Assembly (NCBI GenBank): GCA_050256015.1
Contig: JBFWIL010000083.1
Location: forward strand, 1 to 10,264
Source of the DNA: JBFWIL01 sp050256015
GTDB taxonomy: Bacteria > Bacteroidota > Bacteroidia > Bacteroidales > Prolixibacteraceae
Reading direction: 5' to 3'
Length of the DNA: 10,264 nucleotides
This document shows, one piece after another, positions 1-6,318 of the stretch (within the stretch, counting starts at the first letter, position 1; every line of letters begins with the position of its first letter). The notes beneath the pieces are model-generated. The model worked only from the letters and a program-made list of their open reading frames with translations. It made no database searches and was not told where the DNA came from. A program made the translations under genes and the position numbers.

Positions 1-351
1 GCTGTGTTTCTGCTTGCCGGTGTGCTTGCCGTGCTTTGGGGGATCGGCATTGCGGTGTTCGGGAAATCAGGGAAAGGTATCTGGTTTGCCGGAGGGGGAA
101 CGGTGCTGGCTGTTCTGGCCCTGTTTCTGGTTGCCGGACTGAACCATACGGCGTTTTACCCTTCTGTCTTTGACCTCCAGTCATCGCTGACCATTGAAAA
201 TGCTTCCTCCAGTCATTTTACGCTGGTGACCATGAGTTATGTGTCTTTGTTCGTGCCTTTTGTAATCGCTTATATATGGTGGTTTTGGAGAGCCATGAAT
301 AAAAGGAAGATTAGCCGCGAGGAGATAAGCGGGGAATCTCATGCCTATTAA
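1..351 (+). CDS. cydB: Cytochrome bd ubiquinol oxidase subunit II, C-terminal part (5' end outside window)
   Basis: This is the last 116 codons of subunit II of the quinol-oxidising cytochrome bd terminal oxidase, an inner-membrane enzyme that reduces oxygen to water at low oxygen. The frame is open from base 1, so the gene enters from the left. Three hydrophobic stretches are visible (fragment residues about 2-20, 27-46 and 74-95). Between the last two is the segment NHTAFYPS...LQSSLTIENASSS, which matches the conserved C-terminal loop of Bacteroidota CydB, and the last helix ends in the usual WRAM-plus-lysines tail. Subunit I (cydA) would be expected just upstream, outside the window. A very short membrane-protein gene follows 31 bases downstream on the same strand. 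The family call is firm; nothing can be said about the missing N-terminal part. Confidence 0.93.
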   Translation, partial: AVFLLAGVLAVLWGIGIAVFGKSGKGIWFAGGGTVLAVLALFLVAGLNHTAFYPSVFDLQSSLTIENASSSHFTLVTMSYVSLFVPFVIAYIWWFWRAMNKRKISREEISGESHAY

Positions 352-382
352 GGATGATTGTGTATCGTAAAAACATGCAATT

Positions 383-502
383 ATGCTCTGGAATACAATT
401 TTGTGGTTATTAAGCTGGCCTGTTCTGGTGGTAGTTTCCTGGTTTCTGGTCCTTATGGTGACAACGAAATACAAAAAGGTCCTTGACCGGCCTGATAGAT
501 AA
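383..502 (+). CDS. 39-residue single-helix membrane protein, candidate CydX-like oxidase subunit
   Basis: An ATG at 383 opens a 39-codon frame ending in TAA at 500-502. The product starts MLWNTILWLLSWPV, has one strongly hydrophobic helix (about residues 5-26, with four tryptophans in the protein), and ends in a charged tail (TTKYKKVLDRPDR). This is the size and architecture of the small third subunits of cytochrome bd oxidases (CydX/YbgT type), which stabilise the haem site and are normally encoded directly after cydB, as here. The only in-frame start is ATG 383, since an in-frame TAA lies at 368-370. It is cotranscribed with cydB by position. I see no residue signature that proves homology to CydX, so the role is inferred from position, length and topology. 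It could instead be an unrelated small membrane protein or a chance frame. Confidence 0.6.
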   Translation: MLWNTILWLLSWPVLVVVSWFLVLMVTTKYKKVLDRPDR

Positions 503-559
503 GGGCTTCCGTGTCTGATTTTTTCTTTTGGAGAAGAAATGGCCGGCTTTTCCCCGGGA

Positions 560-1315
560 TCAGTTTTTTAAATTCCGGAAGGCCATACCCAGAGAGAGCA
601 GGATGTAGCTCAGGATAACCAGCGGAAAGGCATAGAGTTGCAGGCTGATTAGCAGCACCAGACAGAGAGCCAGAAAAATAAAACGGATTTCGTTGCCGCT
701 CCATTTCAGATGTCTGAATTTCATCGAGAACATGGGCAGTTCGCAAATCATGAGTCCGGAGAACAGCAGGATAACAATTTGCAGAAACCAGGGGTTCAGG
801 ATAAGTTCGTTTACGGCCTGATGGTTTCCAAGTGCCACAACCAGTGCCAGTGCCGCATAGAACATAGCGTTGGCCGGGATGGGAAGTCCGAGAAAATTCT
901 TTGTCTGCCGGGTGTCTACATTAAATTTGGCCAGACGGAAAGCTCCGGCCACGGGAATCAGCAACACCGGTAACAGCCAGCTCCATTGCATGAAACAGGT
1001 TCCTGCCGCTTCCTGTGCCGACAATTCCTGGGAGTATGAGCATCGCAGCATGCTTGCGGTTAGTGCTGCCGGTGCCAGACCGAAGGAAACAAGGTCGGCC
1101 AGGGAGTCCAGTTGTTTGCCTATCTCGGAATACGATTTTAACAGGTGAGCTGACATGCCGTCCAGAAAATCAAAGGCGGCTGCCGCCAGGATCAACAGGG
1201 CAGCGGCAACCAGGGCTCCTTCCAGTCCCAGAAAGATAGCGATGGTTCCCGACACCAGATTCATGGCTGTGATCGTATTGGGTACCCAGAAAAACGGATT
1301 TCGTTTATGTTTCAT
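560..1315 (-). CDS. pssA: CDP-diacylglycerol--serine O-phosphatidyltransferase
   Basis: This enzyme joins CDP-diacylglycerol and L-serine to make phosphatidylserine and CMP in the inner membrane, the step before Psd. The 251-residue length and many hydrophobic helices fit the type II (membrane) PssA family. The CDP-alcohol phosphotransferase motif is at residues 49-74: D49, D52, G53, A56, G66, D70 and D74 are all in the expected spacing. The arginine normally found after the alanine is His57 here (codon CAC). Downstream, FRLAKFN (126-132) and FLGLPIPANA (141-150) are typical PssA segments. The start is ATG at 1315 and reads MKHKRNPFFWVPN, a normal N-terminus for the family. It lies 60 bases after psd with no visible promoter, so it is probably the last gene of that transcript. 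It converges on the small cydX-like gene. Confidence 0.94.
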   Translation of the reverse strand: MKHKRNPFFWVPNTITAMNLVSGTIAIFLGLEGALVAAALLILAAAAFDFLDGMSAHLLKSYSEIGKQLDSLADLVSFGLAPAALTASMLRCSYSQELSAQEAAGTCFMQWSWLLPVLLIPVAGAFRLAKFNVDTRQTKNFLGLPIPANAMFYAALALVVALGNHQAVNELILNPWFLQIVILLFSGLMICELPMFSMKFRHLKWSGNEIRFIFLALCLVLLISLQLYAFPLVILSYILLSLGMAFRNLKN

Positions 1316-1375
1316 GATTCTACGGGGTTATAAAATTAAGGCTGGCATCATCAGCAGATCCTGTGCGCCGGCCCT

Positions 1376-2032
1376 TCAGCTGAGTTCTCCGATTACTGTC
1401 CGGTTCCCGGTTACCTTTTCTCCGAGAGCTACACGCAGGCTTGTGTCTGCCGGCAGATAGAGATCAACCCGTGATCCGAAGCGGATAAAACCCATTTCCA
1501 TATTATGATTCACTTCCTGCCCGGGGCTCAAAAAATTCAGGATACGCCGGGCCATGGCCCCGGCAATCTGGTTAGTCAGGATTTTTCTGCCGTCGGCTAT
1601 CCGGATAACTGTACTAAACCGTTCGTTTTCCTCTGCCGACTTTGATTTAAAAGCCGCATGAAATTTCCCTTTACGGTGTTCCAGATGGCTTACCTGTCCG
1701 GCAACAGGTACCCAGTTGATATGAACGTTGAACGGGGACATGAAAACGGAAACTTTCAGCGTTTTTGTCTTCAGGAATTGTTTTTCCTCGTATTCCTCAA
1801 TGGCACAGATTGTTCCGTCTGCCGGGGAAAGAACCAGCCGCTCTGCCGGATCAGTAAACCGGGCAGGATACCGGAAAAACAGCAGAACCGGAATCAGCAG
1901 GACCAGGCTTAGTGCTGTGAACAGTATTTTGGACCAGGGGGTGCCCAGGTATAGCCAGGCGATCAGGTTTACGGCAATCACCAGCAACAGACTTATTCGG
2001 ATAATAATTTTTCCTGCAGGATGAAATTTCAT
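1376..2032 (-). CDS. psd: Phosphatidylserine decarboxylase, small (short-form) type
   Basis: Psd removes CO2 from phosphatidylserine to give phosphatidylethanolamine, using a pyruvoyl group made by self-cleavage. The protein is 218 residues, as in the short-form family. Two N-terminal hydrophobic segments (about 8-29 and 34-53) are followed by the decarboxylase domain: SPADG (69-73, with D72), SPFNVHINW (99-107, with H104), and FGSR (185-188), where cleavage between G186 and S187 should create the small pyruvoyl subunit. The frame is open upstream as far as 2404, but that part lies inside cdsA on the same strand and resembles nothing known, so I take ATG 2032 (MKFHPAGK), which gives the family's normal N-terminus. 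cdsA ends 83 bases upstream and pssA begins 60 bases downstream. A possible promoter box is at 2073-2080. Confidence 0.95.
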   Translation of the reverse strand: MKFHPAGKIIIRISLLLVIAVNLIAWLYLGTPWSKILFTALSLVLLIPVLLFFRYPARFTDPAERLVLSPADGTICAIEEYEEKQFLKTKTLKVSVFMSPFNVHINWVPVAGQVSHLEHRKGKFHAAFKSKSAEENERFSTVIRIADGRKILTNQIAGAMARRILNFLSPGQEVNHNMEMGFIRFGSRVDLYLPADTSLRVALGEKVTGNRTVIGELS

Positions 2033-2072
2033 TCGTTTAAATTTTATGCCGGAACCCAGGTTTCCGTTAATA

Positions 2073-2080
2073 CAAAAGTA
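2073..2080 (-). promoter_or_regulatory. Possible Bacteroidota -7 promoter box for psd-pssA
   Basis: On the minus strand these bases read TACTTTTG, an exact match to the Bacteroidota -7 consensus TAnnTTTG. The box is in the 83-base gap between cdsA and psd, about 40 bases before the psd start. I found no -33 TTG at the right distance, so psd may simply be read through from cdsA. The box could be chance in this AT-rich gap. Confidence 0.35.
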
Positions 2081-2115
2081 ATGAATTTTAGATACACTGC
2101 AGACCCGGAATTGTA

Positions 2116-2943
2116 TCAGATTTTTCCGCCGATCAGTTCCAGCAGAAGGAAATATACAGGCACGGCAAACAAGAAGGAATCGAAGCGGTCCAGAAGTCCC
2201 CCGTGTCCCGGAATCAATTGTCCGCTGTCTTTCTTCCCGAACTGCCTTTTCATCAGGGATTCGGTCAGGTCGCCCAGGGTGGCGGACACCACAACCGGAA
2301 TGGCCAGAATCATCCATCCGGCGGGCGACAACAGCGGAATGAACCTGGCCAGCAGTCCGGCGCCACCCACAGCCACCAAAGCCCCTCCCAGGGTTCCTTC
2401 CCATGACTTCCGGGGGGAAATTCGTTCAAAAAGCCGGTGTTTCCCCAGACTGACTCCAAAAAGGTATGCTCCTGAATCGTACAACCAGATCAGTCCCAAC
2501 AGGACAATCAGCAGCCGGGGCGAGTATGCTTCTCCATGCCGGAAGACCAGAAAAGCGGTCATACTTAGCGGAAGGGCCACATACAACAACCCTATCAAGC
2601 CGGTGGCGATGTTCCCTAGCGGGTGTTTCTTTTTTCGGTAAAGTTCGGTAACAGGGATAAGCAGCACGAAAGGTACGAGCATCAGAAATCCTGTTGCCTG
2701 TACATATTCTGCCGCGACCAGCAGCGACAACACGAACAAAACCACACCGGCTGTTATGCATGCCGGGGAAAAAGGAAGGATATCCGATTCCCTGCCCAGC
2801 CGGTAGAATTCAATCAGTCCGGTAACCAGCAGAACCAGCATGTAGAGGGCGTATGTCCACGGACCGGCAAGCAGACAACCCAGGCTAAGGCTTACAAATA
2901 CAATTCCGGAAACAGACCGGATCATCAGGTTTTTCAAACTCAC
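2116..2943 (-). CDS. cdsA: Phosphatidate cytidylyltransferase (CDP-diacylglycerol synthase)
   Basis: CdsA uses CTP and phosphatidic acid to make CDP-diacylglycerol, the precursor of all bacterial phospholipids, in the inner membrane. The 275-residue protein has about eight hydrophobic helices. Near its C-terminus is the full CDS signature at residues 229-256: S229, K232, R233, K238, D239, H247, G248, G249, D252, R253 and D255. An acidic DSG segment (156-158) and the RKSWEGTLGG loop (178-187) are also typical. The start is GTG at 2943; its first four bases (GTGA) overlap the stop codon of the DUF2007-like gene upstream, which implies translational coupling. The product feeds PssA, encoded two genes downstream. 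Length and start agree with the family, so I have little doubt. Confidence 0.97.
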   Translation of the reverse strand: MSLKNLMIRSVSGIVFVSLSLGCLLAGPWTYALYMLVLLVTGLIEFYRLGRESDILPFSPACITAGVVLFVLSLLVAAEYVQATGFLMLVPFVLLIPVTELYRKKKHPLGNIATGLIGLLYVALPLSMTAFLVFRHGEAYSPRLLIVLLGLIWLYDSGAYLFGVSLGKHRLFERISPRKSWEGTLGGALVAVGGAGLLARFIPLLSPAGWMILAIPVVVSATLGDLTESLMKRQFGKKDSGQLIPGHGGLLDRFDSFLFAVPVYFLLLELIGGKI

Positions 2944-3140
2944 AACTTTTTTAGAATTTCCCGGGCTTTTTCCTTTTCTTTTTCGTGCACGTAAACTGCT
3001 GTTTCCCCCAGACTGGGGAACACGGAGTCCCGGTGACTGAGGATAACCGAACGAATGCCGTTTGCTTCCAGCAAATCGCGGGCCATACCGGCCTGGTAAG
3101 CATCGGAGGTAGAATATACATCGACAAAATCTTTTTCCAT
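2940..3140 (-). CDS. DUF2007-type small protein of unknown function
   Basis: This 66-residue soluble protein begins MEKDFVDVYSTSDAYQAGM and ends VYVHEKEKEKAREILKKL. The layout, a beta strand, an alanine-rich helix (AGMARDLLEANGI), a second strand (SVILSHRDS) and a final strand plus helix with YVHEKE...A, is that of the DUF2007 ('putative signal transducing protein') family, a ferredoxin-like alpha-beta fold of unknown function. The frame extends nine codons further upstream to an ATG at 3167, but that would overlap the LUD gene by 17 bases, and family members normally begin at the MEKD-type start, so I chose ATG 3140 (10-base gap). The stop codon overlaps the GTG start of cdsA by four bases, so it is coupled to phospholipid synthesis. 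Its function is unknown; the neighbourhood only suggests a membrane-related role. Confidence 0.83.
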   Translation of the reverse strand: MEKDFVDVYSTSDAYQAGMARDLLEANGIRSVILSHRDSVFPSLGETAVYVHEKEKEKAREILKKL

Positions 3141-3150
3141 GACAATCAGA

Positions 3151-3786
3151 TTAAAAAGATTGGTCACACAAAATTACAATTATTTTTCGTGGGCCGTGCA
3201 TGCCCTTAACCAGCGTTTTTTCAATATCGGCTGTCCGGCTGGGACCGGTAATGTTGGTGATCACGGAAGGCAACCGGTTCGGGTACCTCTTCTGAAGGAG
3301 TGCCAGGGCTTCTTCCAACTGGTCTACCAGCTGGGCTTTATGGGCGATGACGATATGCACCGGGGGGAAAACATGAAGTTTTCTGCCCGTATCTGCCCCG
3401 GAACTGACCAATACGGAGCCCAGCCGGGCTATCAGGAATTCGCAGGGTGTGATTCCGGCCTGCAGCTCCGGGAAGCCGGCTTCTTCATCGGTCCAGTGGC
3501 ATTTGTCCTGCATGGCCTGCTGAAACCGGCGGTCCTGGCAAAAAAGCCGGGTCCATTTTTCCTTTTCCGAGAGTCGGCTGATTTGGTCTATGGCATTGGT
3601 AAGTTGCTGAACCCGGATTACGATTCCGGATACAGCCTCAAACCTTTCCTGAAACAACGCATCCAGCCGGCCCTTTGTCTCGGCATAAACGGAAGTTCTC
3701 AGATCCGGCTTTTCCGGTTCCGGCCGGTTCCTGTTTTCACAAGCCTGCCGCAAACGGCGCAGTATGTTTTCTCTGGATGATGACAT
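3151..3786 (-). CDS. LUD-domain protein, LutC/YkgG family
   Basis: The 211-residue product belongs to the LUD (DUF162) family, which includes LutC of the lactate utilisation system. The C-terminal half carries the family hallmark ITGPSRTADIE (179-189), then LVKGMHGPRKIIVIL (192-206). A second family feature, GITPCEFLIARLGSVLVSSG, is at 111-130. The N-terminal 70 residues are a charged, probably helical region. In LutABC the partner proteins are an Fe-S oxidoreductase and a LUD/4Fe-4S protein, but neither is encoded here. The gene instead lies between ftsH (10-base gap upstream) and the DUF2007-like gene (10-base gap downstream). My memory is that this arrangement recurs in Bacteroidota. Its true substrate or partner is unknown, and I do not assign a lactate role. 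The start is ATG 3786 (MSSSRENILRRL). Confidence 0.9.
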   Translation of the reverse strand: MSSSRENILRRLRQACENRNRPEPEKPDLRTSVYAETKGRLDALFQERFEAVSGIVIRVQQLTNAIDQISRLSEKEKWTRLFCQDRRFQQAMQDKCHWTDEEAGFPELQAGITPCEFLIARLGSVLVSSGADTGRKLHVFPPVHIVIAHKAQLVDQLEEALALLQKRYPNRLPSVITNITGPSRTADIEKTLVKGMHGPRKIIVILCDQSF

Positions 3787-3796
3787 GCGGATAACC

Positions 3797-5809
3797 TCAT
3801 TCTTTTTTTGAGACGGAATCTTCTTCCTTTTTGGGCGTTTCGTTGTTTCCCAGCGGTTCTTCGTGTACCCAGGGACGTTTACCGAAGATTTCCTCCAGAT
3901 CTTCCCCGAAGATCACTTCCCTTTCCAGCAGCCTGGAAGCCAGCTTGTGATGGCCTTCCTTGCTTTTTCCCAGGATCTGCAGCGCCCGTTCGTACTGCGA
4001 GTCGATCAGGGCTTTAGCTTCTGCATCAATCAGTTCGGCTGTTTTTTCGCTGTAAGGTTTGGTAAAACCAAAATCGCTCTGGCCCGTGGAATCGTAGAAA
4101 CTAAGGTTTCCCACCTTGTCGCTCATACCGAAGATGCTGATCATGGCATAGGCCTGTTTGGTCACCTTCTCCAGGTCATTCTGGGCTCCCGAGGAAACGG
4201 ATCCGAAAACAAGCTGTTCGGCAGCCCGGCCTCCCAGAGTGGAGCACATTTCGTCGAGAAGCTGTTCCCGGGTAGTGATTGATCGTTCTTCGGGCAGGTA
4301 CCAGGCTGCACCCAGGGCTTTCCCCCGGGGAACAATGGTTACCTTGACCAGCGGATGGGCGTGTTCCAGCAGCCAGCTGATGGTAGCGTGTCCTGCTTCA
4401 TGAAAGGCAATGCGTTTCTTTTCCTCCCGGGAGATAATCTTGTTTTTCTTTTCCAGCCCGCCCACAATCCGGTCTACTGCATCCAGAAAATCCTGCCTGG
4501 TAACTTTTTCCCTGTCCCGCCTGGCAGCAATCAGAGCTGCTTCATTACACACATTGGCAATATCGGCACCTGAAAAGCCGGGGGTTTGTTTGGCCAGAAA
4601 GTTTACTTCGACTTCTTCGGATAACTTGATGGGCCGCAGATGGACCTGGAATATTTCCCGGCGTTCGTTCAGGTCGGGCAGTTCTACATGGATCTGGCGG
4701 TCAAACCGTCCGGCACGCATCAGCGCCCGGTCAAGTATATCGGCCCGGTTGGTGGCTGCCAGAATGATGACCCCAGAATTGGTGTCAAATCCGTCCATCT
4801 CGGTTAGCAGCTGGTTCAGCGTATTTTCGCGTTCATCGTTCGAGCCCATGTTCGGATTCTTTCCACGGGCACGGCCAATGGCATCGATTTCGTCAATAAA
4901 CACAATACAGGGAGCTTTCTCCTTGGCCTGTTTAAACAGGTCGCGTACCCGTGAAGCACCTACTCCGACAAACATCTCCACAAAATCGGAACCCGACATC
5001 GAGAAGAATGGAACATTGGCTTCTCCGGCCACAGCCTTGGCCAGTAAGGTTTTCCCGGTTCCGGGAGGGCCAACCAGCAGGGCTCCTTTGGGAATCTTTC
5101 CGCCCAGCTTGGTGTATTTGGCCGGATTCTTCAGGAATTCGACAATCTCTTCCACTTCCTGTTTGGCTTCTGCCAGTCCGGCCACATCTTTAAAGGTAAT
5201 ACTGACGCGGGAGTCCTTGTCAAAAATTTTGGCCTGCGATTTTCCCACGCTGAAAATGTTGCCGGCACCGCCTCCGGCTCCGGCTCCTCCTTTACTCATA
5301 CGCCGGAAAATCCACCACCAGATTCCAATGAGGAGCACAAAGGGAAGGATCCAGCCCAGCAGTTCTCCAAAGTAATTGTGCACTGTTTTGTATTCCACGG
5401 CTATTTTGTCGGCATCCGTAAAACCGGCCTGGGCATCGGCCAGATTATCTTCAAAGATCTCCACGGAACCGATGATGAAAAAGAAATGCGGTCCGTAGGC
5501 CGAAGGCGGATTGAATCCATGGTTCAGTCGTTCCTTGTATTCCTCGTAACTGTCTTTTTTTAGAAAAACCTGTGCTTCTTCCCGGTTTACCACCACGATC
5601 TTTTCAATATCATGCTGGGCCAGCATGGTGTTTTTTACCTCCTGCCAGTTGGTTTCAACCGGTCCGCCGCCAAAACTGAAATACTGGATAACCAGAAAGA
5701 GGAGGATGGCAATACCGTAAATCCAGTACGGATTGATCCGGGGAGGTTTTCCTCCGGTTCTGAAATTACCCAGTTTGGACTGCTTGCTTTTATTCGTATT
5801 TGTTGTCAT
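3797..5809 (-). CDS. ftsH: ATP-dependent zinc metalloprotease FtsH
   Basis: FtsH is a membrane-anchored hexameric AAA+ protease that extracts and degrades misfolded membrane proteins and some regulators. The 670-residue protein has, in order: a basic cytoplasmic N-terminus, membrane helix 1 (about 31-46), an extracytoplasmic domain (about 50-145), membrane helix 2 (about 148-168), a Gly/Ala linker (173-183), and the AAA+ module. In the module are Walker A GPPGTGKT (247-254), Walker B with D306-E307, and the second region of homology with arginine fingers R365 and R368. The protease domain has the zinc motif HEAGH (470-474) and a probable third ligand D545. All catalytic residues are present. 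The C-terminal tail is acidic and lysine-rich (TPKKEEDSVSKKE). Its ATG directly abuts the rsfS stop codon (TAAATG), and the LUD gene follows after 10 bases, so it is cotranscribed with both. Confidence 0.98.
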   Translation of the reverse strand: MTTNTNKSKQSKLGNFRTGGKPPRINPYWIYGIAILLFLVIQYFSFGGGPVETNWQEVKNTMLAQHDIEKIVVVNREEAQVFLKKDSYEEYKERLNHGFNPPSAYGPHFFFIIGSVEIFEDNLADAQAGFTDADKIAVEYKTVHNYFGELLGWILPFVLLIGIWWWIFRRMSKGGAGAGGGAGNIFSVGKSQAKIFDKDSRVSITFKDVAGLAEAKQEVEEIVEFLKNPAKYTKLGGKIPKGALLVGPPGTGKTLLAKAVAGEANVPFFSMSGSDFVEMFVGVGASRVRDLFKQAKEKAPCIVFIDEIDAIGRARGKNPNMGSNDERENTLNQLLTEMDGFDTNSGVIILAATNRADILDRALMRAGRFDRQIHVELPDLNERREIFQVHLRPIKLSEEVEVNFLAKQTPGFSGADIANVCNEAALIAARRDREKVTRQDFLDAVDRIVGGLEKKNKIISREEKKRIAFHEAGHATISWLLEHAHPLVKVTIVPRGKALGAAWYLPEERSITTREQLLDEMCSTLGGRAAEQLVFGSVSSGAQNDLEKVTKQAYAMISIFGMSDKVGNLSFYDSTGQSDFGFTKPYSEKTAELIDAEAKALIDSQYERALQILGKSKEGHHKLASRLLEREVIFGEDLEEIFGKRPWVHEEPLGNNETPKKEEDSVSKKE

Positions 5810-6196
5810 TTAACTATGCTGATTTTCGGAATGAATTCTTTCTATTGCGGCGTCTGCCCAGAGATTCTCTATATCGTAGAAATTTCTGGTCTCATGCTGA
5901 AAAATATGCACAATGACATCGGAATAATCGAGCAGGATCCAGATAGCATTTTGGTAGCCGTCCCGGTGCCAGGCTTTTTCACCCGCAAGTTCTTCTACGG
6001 TATCTTCAACGGAACGGGCAATGGCCTCTACATGGGTGCTTGAGTTGCCGTGACAGATGATGAAATAATTGCATACGGAATGGTTGATTTTACTGAGATC
6101 TATCTTGACGATATCCAATCCTTTTTTTCGCTCAATTCCTTCAATTATGGCACTGAGTAGTTGATCCGGATTTTTTTCCTGTTGCGTATGACTCAT
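5810..6196 (-). CDS. rsfS: Ribosomal silencing factor RsfS (Iojap/YbeB)
   Basis: RsfS binds ribosomal protein L14 (uL14) on the large subunit and blocks joining of the small subunit, lowering translation when nutrients are short. The 128-residue length is normal. Family segments are present: the GLDIVKIDLSKI strand region (26-37), NYFIICHGNSSTHVEAIA (43-60), ILLDYSDVIVHIF (87-99) and RNFYDIENLWADA (104-116), the usual signature of the fold. The start ATG at 6196 is the only sensible one. It is the first gene of the long minus-strand run, and ftsH begins at the very next base after its stop. The gene is divergent from birA across a 122-base gap holding a likely promoter at 6216-6223. The call is secure. 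Confidence 0.96.
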   Translation of the reverse strand: MSHTQQEKNPDQLLSAIIEGIERKKGLDIVKIDLSKINHSVCNYFIICHGNSSTHVEAIARSVEDTVEELAGEKAWHRDGYQNAIWILLDYSDVIVHIFQHETRNFYDIENLWADAAIERIHSENQHS

Positions 6197-6215
6197 AAAT
6201 TCTCTTTAGAGAGTA

Positions 6216-6223
6216 CAAAGATA
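6216..6223 (-). promoter_or_regulatory. Likely -7 promoter box for the rsfS-ftsH-cdsA run
   Basis: The minus strand reads TATCTTTG, an exact TAnnTTTG match, 19 bases before the rsfS ATG. This implies a leader of roughly 14 bases. It is the same octamer as the box before the S41 protease gene. I could not find a -33 TTG at the expected spacing. The short near-palindrome TCTCTTTAGAGA (6201-6212) lies between this box and the start codon. Confidence 0.42.
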
Positions 6224-6318
6224 AATTTTTTCATTTATTTTAAGTTGTAAAAAACCTCCGGGTAACAAACTGAGAACTAAAAAAATAGTTTAATTGAATC
6301 CGTAAAAAACAAAATCTT

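Noticed and set aside
530..553. Seven-base hairpin (GGAGAAG / CTTTTCC) between the cydX-like gene and pssA
   Set aside because: It contains a G-T pair and a ten-base loop, and no T-run follows directly on either strand, so it is not a convincing terminator.
2033..2404. In-frame upstream extension of psd
   Set aside because: It lies largely within cdsA on the same strand, is glycine/arginine-rich, resembles nothing, and would displace the normal Psd N-terminus.
3139..3780. 213-codon + strand frame opposite the LUD gene
   Set aside because: It mirrors nearly the whole LUD gene, has no recognisable domain, and the LUD frame has clear family motifs.
4410..5375. 321-codon open frame on the + strand opposite ftsH
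   Set aside because: Serine- and arginine-rich low-quality protein antisense to a fully conserved ftsH; it is a codon-bias shadow.
6275..6290. Inverted repeat AACTA-AAAAAA-TAGTT before birA
   Set aside because: Five-base arms in an A-rich gap are expected by chance and there is no promoter box to give it meaning.
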